This document shows positions 8,812 to 16,448 of a stretch of 40,513 nucleotides of DNA, in pieces (position 1 is the stretch's first letter; every line of letters starts with the position of its first letter). Source of the DNA: Knufia peltigerae (lineage: Eukaryota > Ascomycota > Eurotiomycetes > Chaetothyriales > Trichomeriaceae). The notes below the pieces were generated by a model. It worked only from the letters and a program-made list of their open reading frames with translations. It was not told where the DNA came from and searched no databases. The stretch spans positions 1 to 40,513 of the forward strand of contig JAPDRN010000204.1 of NCBI GenBank assembly GCA_030247855.1, in the 5' to 3' direction. The position numbers and the translations under genes are program-made.

Positions 8812-8863
8812 GCCCAACGGTCCTTGTGACCGCGGCTGGCCCCACGCGGGGCCGACCCGATGC

Positions 8864-8889
8864 AAAAAGCCGCCTTCGGGCGGTTTTTT
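8864..8889 (+). terminator. Terminator of rpmJ
   Basis: CCGCC-TTCG-GGCGG hairpin with a stable UUCG tetraloop, preceded by AAAAAG and followed by six T, 53 bases after the rpmJ stop. A classic intrinsic terminator. Confidence 0.92.
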
Positions 8890-8957
8890 GTTTATGCGGT
8901 TTTTTCCTGCCGTTTTTGCTGTAATCGCTGTTCTTGACCACTGGGGAGTAGATCGAG

Positions 8958-9287
8958 ATGACGCGTTACCTGTGCACCCTGGCCGTACTGGCCACCCTGG
9001 CTGCCGCCACCCCGGCGCTGGCCGATACCCTGCTTGTCGACCGTGCCCGCGAAAAGCCGGCCGGCGCCCTGCCCGTCCGCGGCCAGAGCATGCAGCAGGT
9101 GCAGTCCCAGTTCGGCGCGCCGGCAGAGCAGCTGCAGCCGCGCGGCGGACAGAAACGGCAATGGCCGACCATCCACCGCTGGGTGTACCCGCAGTTCACC
9201 GTCTACTTCGAGAAGCAGAAGGTGATCGACGTGGTGGCAAACCAGGCGGATCCGAACGAAATCGGCCCCAAGCCGCCGATCCGTTGA
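8958..9287 (+). CDS. Small exported protein of unknown function
   Basis: 109 aa. It begins with a clear signal peptide (MTRYLCTLAVLATLAAATPALA, cleavage probably after ALA near residue 22). The mature part contains RGQSMQQVQSQFGAP, then PTIHRWVYPQFTVYFEKQKVIDVV. This resembles the small periplasmic 'SmpA/OmlA-like' pattern in which a GMS(M)xxVxxxFGxP helix is followed by W.Y.F.VYF strands. Homologues in pseudomonads are, as I recall, sometimes labelled 'phosphodiesterase', for which I see no catalytic motif. GGGGAG lies 9-14 bases upstream of the ATG. It is followed 39 bases later by aguA but is probably unrelated in function. Confidence 0.8.
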   Translation: MTRYLCTLAVLATLAAATPALADTLLVDRAREKPAGALPVRGQSMQQVQSQFGAPAEQLQPRGGQKRQWPTIHRWVYPQFTVYFEKQKVIDVVANQADPNEIGPKPPIR

Positions 9288-9326
9288 CCTCCATGCCCGC
9301 CACCGGCGGGCGCGTGTAGCGAGACC

Positions 9327-10364
9327 ATGAACCAGACCCTTCGTTTTCCTGCCGAATGGGAAGCCCAGAGCGGCGTCCTGATTGCCTGGCCCACCGCCGA
9401 CACCGACTGGGCCGACCGCCTGGGCCAGGTGGAAGAGACCTACATCGCCCTGGTTGCGGCGATCACCCGCTTCCAGCCGGTGCTGATCTGCGTGGCCGAC
9501 GATGACGTGGAGACCTACGCCGAGATGCGGTTGCGCTCCAACCGCATCGACATGGACAAGGTCCACTTCACCACCGCCGCGTACGACGATACCTGGCTGC
9601 GTGATTCGGGCCCGATCACCCTGCGTCGCGCCGATGGCGGCTTCCAGCTGCTGGACTTCCGCTTCACCGGCTGGGGCGGCAAGTTCGATGCCACGCTCGA
9701 TGACCAGCTGGTCGGCGTGCTCGACCAGGCCGGCGTGTTCAACGACGCGACGGTGCGCAGCATTCCGTTCGCACTGGAAGGCGGCGGCATCGAGACCGAT
9801 GGTGAAGGCACCCTGCTGACCACCTGGAAGTGCCTGCACGAGCGCCATCCCGACCGTGACCGCGACAGCCTGAGCGCCGACCTGGCGAACTGGCTGCAGC
9901 AGGAACGCGTGCTGTGGCTGGATCATGGCTACCTGGAAGGCGACGACACCGATGCCCATATCGACACCCTCGCCCGCTTCGCCTCGGCCGACAGCATCGT
10001 CTACCAGGCCTGCGACGACGCCAGCGATTCGCACTACGCCGAACTGCAGGCGATGGGTGCCGAGCTGGCCGCACTGCGCACGCGTGACGGCCAGCCGTAC
10101 CGGCTGTTCCCGTTGCCGTGGGCAAAGCCGGTGATCGATGAAGGCCGCCGCCTGGCTGCTTCGTACGCCAATTACCTGATCGTCAACGGCGCGGTGCTGA
10201 TGCCGGCCTATGGCGACGCGGCCGACGACCTGGCCCGTGATGTGCTGGCGCAGGCCCACCCGGACCGCGAGATCGTGCAGGTGCCCTGCCGCTCGCTGAT
10301 CTGGCAGAACGGCAGCCTGCACTGCATCACCATGCAGCTGCCGGCAGGGCTGTTGAAGGCATAA
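9327..10364 (+). CDS. aguA: Agmatine deiminase
   Basis: 345 aa, close to the usual 360-370. It converts agmatine to N-carbamoylputrescine and ammonia, the first step of arginine-derived putrescine synthesis. Guanidino-modifying (PPAD) family features are visible: FPAEWEAQSGVLIAWP at the start, TWLRDSGP (substrate-site Asp), EGGGIETDGEGTLLTT, and the catalytic Cys in NGSLHCITMQLP at about residue 333 (the usual form is GGNIHC). aguB follows after 164 bases containing a paired REP, so the two steps are adjacent. No AguR-type regulator is next to them. Confidence 0.95.
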   Translation: MNQTLRFPAEWEAQSGVLIAWPTADTDWADRLGQVEETYIALVAAITRFQPVLICVADDDVETYAEMRLRSNRIDMDKVHFTTAAYDDTWLRDSGPITLRRADGGFQLLDFRFTGWGGKFDATLDDQLVGVLDQAGVFNDATVRSIPFALEGGGIETDGEGTLLTTWKCLHERHPDRDRDSLSADLANWLQQERVLWLDHGYLEGDDTDAHIDTLARFASADSIVYQACDDASDSHYAELQAMGAELAALRTRDGQPYRLFPLPWAKPVIDEGRRLAASYANYLIVNGAVLMPAYGDAADDLARDVLAQAHPDREIVQVPCRSLIWQNGSLHCITMQLPAGLLKA

Positions 10365-10373
10365 AGCCACGCG

Positions 10374-10442
10374 GTAGCGCCGGGCCATGCCCGGCGAGCG
10401 CAGCGGCATCTGGAAAATCCGCCGGGCATGGCCCGGCGCTAC
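10374..10442. repeat. SMAG/REP pair between aguA and aguB
   Basis: Two palindromes with stem CGCCGGGC/GCCCGGCG and loop CAT or ATG, 10374-10398 and 10420-10442, in opposite orientation with GTAG at the left outer end and CTAC at the right outer end. This matches the GTAG-tagged SMAG elements of S. maltophilia. Lying inside a two-gene pathway, it could set the ratio of the two messages by stabilising or ending the aguA transcript. Confidence 0.85.
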
Positions 10443-10528
10443 CGGTTGCGTGCACCATTCAGCAGCCAACACGCTGTCGTGGCGCATCCGCGTTAACATG
10501 CGGGTTTTCCCCCGCAGGATCGCCCCGC

Positions 10529-11416
10529 ATGAACTCGCGCAGCCCCCTTACCGTCGCCCTGATCCAGGAGCGCAACCACGGTGATGCCGCCGCCAACCTG
10601 GCGGTGATCGAAGCGCGTGTTGCCGACGCTGCGGCACAGGGCGCGAAGCTGGTGCTGCTGCAGGAACTGCACAACGGTCCCTACTTCTGCCAGCACGAAT
10701 CGGTCGATGAATTCGACCTGGCCGAGCCGATTCCGGGCCCAAGCACCGAGCGCCTGGGCGCGCTGGCGAAGAAGCACGGCGTGGTGCTGGTCGGCTCGCT
10801 GTTCGAGCGCCGCGCTGCCGGCCTGTACCACAACACCGCCGTGGTCTTCGAAAAAGACGGCACGTTGCTGGGCAAGTACCGCAAGATGCACATTCCGGAC
10901 GACCCGGGTTTCTACGAGAAGTTCTACTTCACCCCGGGCGACATCGGCTTCAAGCCGATCGACACCTCGGTGGGCCGCCTTGGCGTGCTGGTGTGCTGGG
11001 ACCAGTGGTACCCGGAAGCGGCGCGTCTGATGGCGCTGGCCGGTGCTGAGCTGCTGCTCTACCCCACCGCGATCGGCTGGGACCCGGATGACGTGCAGGA
11101 CGAGAAGACCCGTCAGCGCGACGCCTGGGTACTGAGCCACCGCGGCCATGCCGTGGCCAACGGCGTGCCGGTGCTCAGCTGCAACCGCGTGGGCCATGAA
11201 GCGTCACCGCTGGGCGCCTCGGGCATCCAGTTCTGGGGCAACAGCCACGTGCTGGGCCCGCAGGGCGAGTTCCTGGCCGAGGCCGGCACCGAGGCGACCA
11301 TCCTGATGTGCGAAGTTGATCTGCAGCGCAGCGAGCATGTGCGCCGCATCTGGCCGTTCCTGCGCGATCGTCGCATCGACGCCTACGGCGACCTGCTCAA
11401 GCGCTACATCGACTGA
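10529..11416 (+). CDS. aguB: N-carbamoylputrescine amidase
   Basis: 295 aa, a nitrilase-superfamily enzyme that hydrolyses N-carbamoylputrescine to putrescine, CO2 and ammonia. The catalytic triad is readable: E46 (LVLLQELHNGPYFCQ), K119 (GKYRKMHIPDDPGFYEKFYF) and C156 (GVLVCWDQWYPEAARLMAL). The substrate-loop sequence PTAIGWDP is also typical of this subfamily. AGGA lies about 9 bases before the ATG. It completes the agmatine-to-putrescine route begun by aguA. The next gene begins 14 bases after its stop. Confidence 0.96.
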   Translation: MNSRSPLTVALIQERNHGDAAANLAVIEARVADAAAQGAKLVLLQELHNGPYFCQHESVDEFDLAEPIPGPSTERLGALAKKHGVVLVGSLFERRAAGLYHNTAVVFEKDGTLLGKYRKMHIPDDPGFYEKFYFTPGDIGFKPIDTSVGRLGVLVCWDQWYPEAARLMALAGAELLLYPTAIGWDPDDVQDEKTRQRDAWVLSHRGHAVANGVPVLSCNRVGHEASPLGASGIQFWGNSHVLGPQGEFLAEAGTEATILMCEVDLQRSEHVRRIWPFLRDRRIDAYGDLLKRYID

Positions 11417-11430
11417 CCCGGAGCCCGCGC

Positions 11431-11961
11431 ATGGCCGTACTCATCCGTGATGCCGGCCCTGCCGACATCGCTGCGATCACCGCGATCTACGCGGTGGAAG
11501 TGACCGACTTCGTCAACACCTACGAGTACGACATTCCCGACCAGGCCGAGATGCTGCGCCGCATGCGCGACATCATCGACCGCGGCTTTCCCTACCTGGT
11601 GGCCGAGGTCGACGGCCAGGTTGCCGGCTATGCGTATGCCAACACCTACCGCACGCGCATCGCCTACCAGTGGACCGTTGAGAACTCGGTCTATGTCGAT
11701 GCCCGTTTCCAGGGCCGTGGCGTCGGCACCAGCCTGCTGCAGGCATTGATCGATGCCTGCACCGCGCGCGGCCATCGACAGATGGTGGCGGTGATCGGCG
11801 AGCCGACCAACACTGCCTCCATCAAGCTGCACGAACGCTTCGGTTTCCAGCTGGTGGGCGTGTTCCGTGGCCTCGGTCGCAAGCACGGCCGCTGGCTGGA
11901 CACCGTACAGATGCAGCGCGCGCTCGGCGATGGCGCCGATTCCGCTCCTTCCAATGAATGA
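11431..11961 (+). CDS. GNAT-family N-acetyltransferase (phosphinothricin acetyltransferase-like)
   Basis: 176 aa, one GNAT domain. The acetyl-CoA loop is RFQGRGVGTSLLQALIDA (about residues 91-108), and the order IRDAGPADIAAITAIYAVEV, YEYDIPDQAEMLRRM and later IGEPTNTASIKLHERFGF is that of PAT/bar-like or YncA-like amine acetyltransferases. GGAG lies about 10 bases upstream. Its position 14 bases after aguB suggests co-transcription, and a polyamine or amino-acid-analogue substrate is conceivable but not shown. Its stop overlaps or nearly touches the next start. Confidence 0.9.
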   Translation: MAVLIRDAGPADIAAITAIYAVEVTDFVNTYEYDIPDQAEMLRRMRDIIDRGFPYLVAEVDGQVAGYAYANTYRTRIAYQWTVENSVYVDARFQGRGVGTSLLQALIDACTARGHRQMVAVIGEPTNTASIKLHERFGFQLVGVFRGLGRKHGRWLDTVQMQRALGDGADSAPSNE

Positions 11962-13186
11962 TTCCATGACTGAAACCCTTCCCGAAACCGGCGACGATCT
12001 GTTTGCCGGCCAGCCCGTACGCGTCGTCGAACGCGATGGCGTGCGCTACACCCTGCTGGGCACCGCCCATGTTTCCCATGCCAGCGTCGAGGCGGTGGAG
12101 AAAGCCATCGACAGTGGACGTTTCGATGCGGTGGCGGTCGAGCTGGACCCGCAGCGCCTGCAGGCGCTGAGTGATCCGGACACGCTGGCCAAACTGGACC
12201 TGGTGGAAGTGATCCGCAAGGGCCGCGTCGCGTTGTTCGCGGCCAACCTCGCGCTGTCGGCCTACCAGCGCCGACTGGCCGAACAGCTCGGCATCGAGCC
12301 GGGCGCCGAACTGAAGCGAGCAGTGGACCTGGCGCGCGAGCGCAACCTGCCGGTGCACCTGATCGACCGCGAAGTCGGCCTGACGTTCCGTCGCGCCTCG
12401 CAACGACTGGGCTTCTTCGGCAAGCTGAAGCTGGTGGCCGGGCTCGGCGCCGGCCTGTTCTCGTCCGAGGATGTCGGCGAAGACGAGATCGAGAAGCTGA
12501 AGCAGGGTGACATGCTGGAATCGAGCTTCGGCGAGTTCGCCAGCGAGAACCCGGCCCTGTACGAAACGATCATCGGTGAGCGCGACCGCTACATGGCCAC
12601 GCGCCTGCGCGAAGCGCATGATCCGCAGCAGCGCGAAGTGCTGGCGGTGGTCGGCGCCGGCCATCTGGCCGGCCTGGCGCGTTACCTGGAAACCGATACC
12701 GAGGCGCCTGCGCCGTTGCGCGAGCAGCTGGAAGCGGTGCCGAAGAAGCGCAACATCCCGTGGTTCACCCTGGCGATCCTCGCCATCGTGGCCACCGGCA
12801 TCGGTGTTGGCTTCTATCGTGGTGGACTGGGCGTGGGCACCGAACTGCTGGCAACCTGGGCGATGTATACCGGCGGTCTGGCTGGGCTGGGCTGCCTGGT
12901 GGCCGGCAGCCATCCGCTGAGCATCCTCACCGCGATCGTGGTGGCGCCGTTCAAGCCGTTCCGCCTGAGCATCCCCACCGGTGCGTTCTCGGCACTGGTG
13001 GAAGCACGCCTGCGCAAGCCGACCTACGAGGATTTCCTCAAGCTGCGTGACGACGCGCAGTCGTTGAAGGGCTGGTACCGCAACCGCGTCACCCGCGTGG
13101 TACTGACCTTCATGCTGACCAACCTGGGCAGCATGCTGGGCCTGTGGCTGACCGCCGGCAAGGTGTGGAGCAAGGTGGCGAGCTGA
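11954..13186 (+). CDS. TraB/PrgY (TIKI-superfamily) membrane protein
   Basis: 410 aa from ATG 11954, or 406 aa from ATG 11966; neither has a good Shine-Dalgarno. Family motifs are LLGTAHVSHASVEAV near the N-terminus, EREVGL-type text (DREVGLTFRRA) and VVGAGHLAGLARYL in the middle. These are the GxxH and GxGH signatures of the EreA/TIKI/TraB metallohydrolase-like fold. The last 160 residues hold three or four hydrophobic segments (FTLAILAIVATGIGVGFY, LLATWAMYTGGLAGLGCLVA, VVLTFMLTNLGSMLGLWL). In enterococci PrgY limits pheromone activity; the role in proteobacteria is unknown to me. It follows the GNAT gene with an ATGAATGA junction. Confidence 0.85.
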   Translation: MNDSMTETLPETGDDLFAGQPVRVVERDGVRYTLLGTAHVSHASVEAVEKAIDSGRFDAVAVELDPQRLQALSDPDTLAKLDLVEVIRKGRVALFAANLALSAYQRRLAEQLGIEPGAELKRAVDLARERNLPVHLIDREVGLTFRRASQRLGFFGKLKLVAGLGAGLFSSEDVGEDEIEKLKQGDMLESSFGEFASENPALYETIIGERDRYMATRLREAHDPQQREVLAVVGAGHLAGLARYLETDTEAPAPLREQLEAVPKKRNIPWFTLAILAIVATGIGVGFYRGGLGVGTELLATWAMYTGGLAGLGCLVAGSHPLSILTAIVVAPFKPFRLSIPTGAFSALVEARLRKPTYEDFLKLRDDAQSLKGWYRNRVTRVVLTFMLTNLGSMLGLWLTAGKVWSKVAS

Positions 13187-13197
13187 TCGCGCTGCCC

Positions 13198-13245
13198 CGC
13201 CGGGCATGGCCCGGCGCTACCGGTAGCTGCCAACCTTGGTTGGCA
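13198..13245. repeat. Two SMAG/REP palindromes after the TraB-like gene
   Basis: 13198-13220: CGCCGGGC/GCCCGGCG stem ending in CTAC. 13223-13245: GTAG followed by TGCCAACC-TT-GGTTGGCA. The two are of different stem subfamilies and abut tail to tail. They start 12 bases after the stop of the TraB-like gene and lie between convergent genes. Confidence 0.82.
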
Positions 13246-13293
13246 CAGCGTTTCCGAGCGCGAACAGCCACCGAGCGTGGCCATGCCCATCGG

Positions 13294-13333
13294 AAAAAAG
13301 GGGGAGACCGCCCCACTACGACCGGTCTCCCCC
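13294..13333 (-). terminator. Terminator of the RND efflux operon
   Basis: On the minus strand an 11-bp stem (CGGTCTCCCCC with its complement, 12-nt loop) is followed by six T. It lies 26 bases past the stop codon of the downstream RND gene. Confidence 0.75.
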
Positions 13334-13358
13334 CACCACAAACACGTTGTGTTGTGCA

Positions 13359-16300
13359 TTACAGCCGGGCAGCGCCCGGCTCTACCCTCTCCAGCCCGCG
13401 GGCGCGTTGGATCAGGCGCACCACCGCATTGCGCAGGTCATCGAGCACCGCGTAGATGGTCGGCAGGAACAACAGGCTGACCACGGTCGAGAAGGCCAGG
13501 CCACCGGCAATCGCACGCGCCATCGGCGAGTACTCCGGCCCATTGCCGAACATCTGCGTGTCGGTCAGCGAGATCGGCACCATCGCCAGGATCGCCGTGC
13601 CCATGGTCATCATGATCGGGCGCAGACGCTCGCGTGAGCCCTCCACCAGCGCCTGGGTACGGCCCATCCCGCCCCGGCGCAGATTGTTGATGTGCTCGAT
13701 CATCACGATGCCGTTGTTCACCACCACGCCCATCAGCACCAGAATGCCGATGAAGGACATGATCCCGAACGAGGTGCCGGTGATCCAGAACAGCCAGAAC
13801 ACGCCGAAGATCGAGAACAGCACACCGCTCATGATCGCCGCCGGGAACAGCAGCGATTCGAACACCGCGGCCATCACCACGTAGATCATCACCAGCGCGA
13901 TCAGCAGGTTGAACACCATCTGCTGCATCGCCTCGTTGTCATCGCCGTAGTCGCCACCGTCGAAGGTGAAGCCGTAGCCGGCCGGGAAGTTCATCGGCTT
14001 GAGCACTGCTTCCATGGCCTTGCGACCGTCCGGCGCGGTGATCTTCTCGGCCAGGTTGGCCTTGATGGTCAGCGTGGTCTGGCGGTTGGTGCGGCCGATC
14101 TGGGTCGCCGATGAACCCACATCGATGCTGACCAGACTCAGCAGCGGCACGCTGCGGCCATCGCCGGTGCGCACGCTGAAACCCGCAAGGTCTTCGGGGC
14201 TGCTCTGTTCGGCGCCGGCGAAGCGCACCCACACCGGCACTTCGTTGTCACCACGACGGAACTCGCGCATCGGCGCGCCACGCAGCGCCAGGCCGACGAA
14301 GCTGGCCACCTGCTCGGCATTGAATCCGAAGGCCGCTGCGCGCTCGCGGTCGACGTGCACTTTCAGCTCGCCGCCCTTCTCGCCATTGTCGATGCGCACA
14401 TCGCGCAGCTCAGCGCGCTGTGCCAGCAGCGGCAGCACTTCCTGGCCGATCTCCTGCAGCATCGCGCTGGAGTCGCCGACCAGCTGCACCTGCACGCCCT
14501 GGTTGCCGCCACCGCCACCGCCATCACCGCCTTGGTTGCCGACGAAGTAGTCGGTACGCGCAGACTTCGGCAGGCCCTTGCGCACCTCTTCCTGCAGCGC
14601 CTTGATGTCCTTGGCGTACTTCTCGTCCAAGGTGACCACGGTCGAGCTGCCTTCCTGTTCGCTGTACCAGGAGTAGACCTGCTGCACGTGCAGGCGCTCG
14701 CGGTTCTCCTCGACCCAGGCTTCGACGCGGGCCACTTCCTCGGACATCTGCCGGTAGGTGTAGGCGCCCTTCCACATGTAGCCGATGAAGATGTCCTTGC
14801 CGCCGTCGCCGCCGAACATGTCGATCTTGGTCAGTTTCATCGGCACCAGGCTGACCAGCACCACCAGCAGGATGCCCAGCAGGCTCCAGCCACGATGGCG
14901 CAGTGACCAGTCCAGCAGCTGCGCGTACCGACGCTGCAGGCGCGCGATCACGCCGGTCTGCGAATGCACCAGCTTCGGTGTGGCCATGCGTGCGGACAGC
15001 ATCGGAATCAGGCTGACCGCCACCAGCCAGGAGGCCAGCAGCGAGACCGAGATGGTGATCGCGATCTGCGCCATGAAGATGCTGATGTTGTTGGTTTCGC
15101 CGAACAGGTTGGGTACGAACACGATGCAGTGGCACAAGGTGCCGGCGCTGAGCGCGATGGCAACGTTGCGAGTGCCGATGATCGAGGCCAGGCGTGGCTG
15201 GTCCGGCAGTCGCTCGCGTTCCTGGTAGATGCTCTCGACCACCACCACGGCGTTGTCGACCAGCATGCCCACCGCCAGCAGCAGGCCCATCATGGTCAGG
15301 ATGTTGAGCGTGACGCCAGCGAAGTACATGAAACCGAGGGTGATGGTGAAACAGATCGGAATGGCCAGGGTCACCATCAGCGTGGATGGCCAGTGGCGCA
15401 GGAAGAAGAACAGCACCGTCACCGACAGGATCAGGCCGACGCCACCGGCCTCGGCCAACTCCAGCAGGGACGAAGTCACCGCCTTGCCCTGGTTGTCGAT
15501 CACCTTGATCTGCACGTCGCGCATCGAGTCCTGCGCGCGGATCGCTTCAACCTCGGCAAGCGCGCCGCGTGAGACGTCCACCAGGTTGGCGCTGCGTTCC
15601 TTGTAGATGTCCAGGCCGACGGCAGGATTGCCATCCAGGCGGCGGCCGTAGCTCATCCGTGCCGGCTTCAGCCGCACGTCGGCAATGTCACCCAGGCGCA
15701 GTCCCTTGGCATTGATGACCAGATCACGCATTTCCTGCAGGTCGGTGATCTCACCCACCGGCTGTACGCGCACGCGCTGGCCGTTGTCGTCGATCTGCCC
15801 GGCCGAGATCGAGAAGTTCAGCGTGCGCAGGCGATCACTCAGCTCGTTGATGCTCAGGCCGTGTGCGTTCAGGCGGTTCGGATCGATCGCGATCTCCACC
15901 TCATTCGGCGGCGCGCCGGTGATCTCGACCCGGGCCACACCCGGAATCCGCTCGATACGCCGTTTGAATTCGCGGTCGAGCATGTCATAGGCAGTGGTCA
16001 GGTCGGTGGTGCTGGCCAGGCGCACCTTCAGCACTGGCTGGTCGCTGCTGGACCACTTGAACACGTTGTAGCGCTGCACGTCGTCAGGCAGATCGCTGCG
16101 GATCGCATCGATGCGCTCGCGTGCGTCGGAAGCGGCGATGGCGATATCGCGATCCCAGTCGCTGAACTCGATGAAGATCGACGCCGCTTCTGAAGTTGCA
16201 GACGAGCGCATGCGCTTGATGCCGGTCATCGTCGCCAGCGACTCCTCCACCGGTCGGATGATGGTCCGCTCGACTTCTTCCGGGGTGGAGCCGGTATACG

Positions 16301-16448
16301 GAATCTGCACGAACAGGAACGGCGCGGAGATGTCCGGCAGCGCTTCCAGTGGCAGCCGGAACGAGGCGATCAGTCCGACCACCACCAGCGACACGAAACA
16401 CATGATGGTGGTGACCGGCCGGCGGATGGAGAACTCGGCAATGCTCAT
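13359..16448 (-). CDS. RND multidrug-type efflux permease (second of two)
   Basis: 1029 aa, the usual length of AcrB/HAE1-type pumps. The N-terminus is MSIAEFSIRRPVTTIMCFVSLVVVG with the first membrane segment, then two large periplasmic loops and twelve membrane segments. In TM4 the proton-relay region reads GMLVDNAVVVVESI, with Asp-Asn where AcrB and the neighbouring pump have Asp-Asp. A Gly-rich stretch (GGDGGGGGGNQG) sits in the second periplasmic loop. The start overlaps the stop of the upstream RND gene by 4 bases, so translation is coupled. The last residues VEPGAARL are encoded by a SMAG palindrome. It probably forms a tripartite pump with the lipoprotein adaptor two genes upstream. 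Substrate unknown. Confidence 0.93.
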   Translation of the reverse strand: MSIAEFSIRRPVTTIMCFVSLVVVGLIASFRLPLEALPDISAPFLFVQIPYTGSTPEEVERTIIRPVEESLATMTGIKRMRSSATSEAASIFIEFSDWDRDIAIAASDARERIDAIRSDLPDDVQRYNVFKWSSSDQPVLKVRLASTTDLTTAYDMLDREFKRRIERIPGVARVEITGAPPNEVEIAIDPNRLNAHGLSINELSDRLRTLNFSISAGQIDDNGQRVRVQPVGEITDLQEMRDLVINAKGLRLGDIADVRLKPARMSYGRRLDGNPAVGLDIYKERSANLVDVSRGALAEVEAIRAQDSMRDVQIKVIDNQGKAVTSSLLELAEAGGVGLILSVTVLFFFLRHWPSTLMVTLAIPICFTITLGFMYFAGVTLNILTMMGLLLAVGMLVDNAVVVVESIYQERERLPDQPRLASIIGTRNVAIALSAGTLCHCIVFVPNLFGETNNISIFMAQIAITISVSLLASWLVAVSLIPMLSARMATPKLVHSQTGVIARLQRRYAQLLDWSLRHRGWSLLGILLVVLVSLVPMKLTKIDMFGGDGGKDIFIGYMWKGAYTYRQMSEEVARVEAWVEENRERLHVQQVYSWYSEQEGSSTVVTLDEKYAKDIKALQEEVRKGLPKSARTDYFVGNQGGDGGGGGGNQGVQVQLVGDSSAMLQEIGQEVLPLLAQRAELRDVRIDNGEKGGELKVHVDRERAAAFGFNAEQVASFVGLALRGAPMREFRRGDNEVPVWVRFAGAEQSSPEDLAGFSVRTGDGRSVPLLSLVSIDVGSSATQIGRTNRQTTLTIKANLAEKITAPDGRKAMEAVLKPMNFPAGYGFTFDGGDYGDDNEAMQQMVFNLLIALVMIYVVMAAVFESLLFPAAIMSGVLFSIFGVFWLFWITGTSFGIMSFIGILVLMGVVVNNGIVMIEHINNLRRGGMGRTQALVEGSRERLRPIMMTMGTAILAMVPISLTDTQMFGNGPEYSPMARAIAGGLAFSTVVSLLFLPTIYAVLDDLRNAVVRLIQRARGLERVEPGAARL
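13363..13385. repeat. SMAG/REP palindrome forming the 3' end of an RND gene
   Basis: AGCCGGGC-AGC-GCCCGGCT followed by CTAC. On the minus strand GTAG opens the element and the RND stop codon TAA (13361-13359) comes directly after it, so the element lies inside the coding sequence and supplies the final eight or so residues. Confidence 0.85.
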
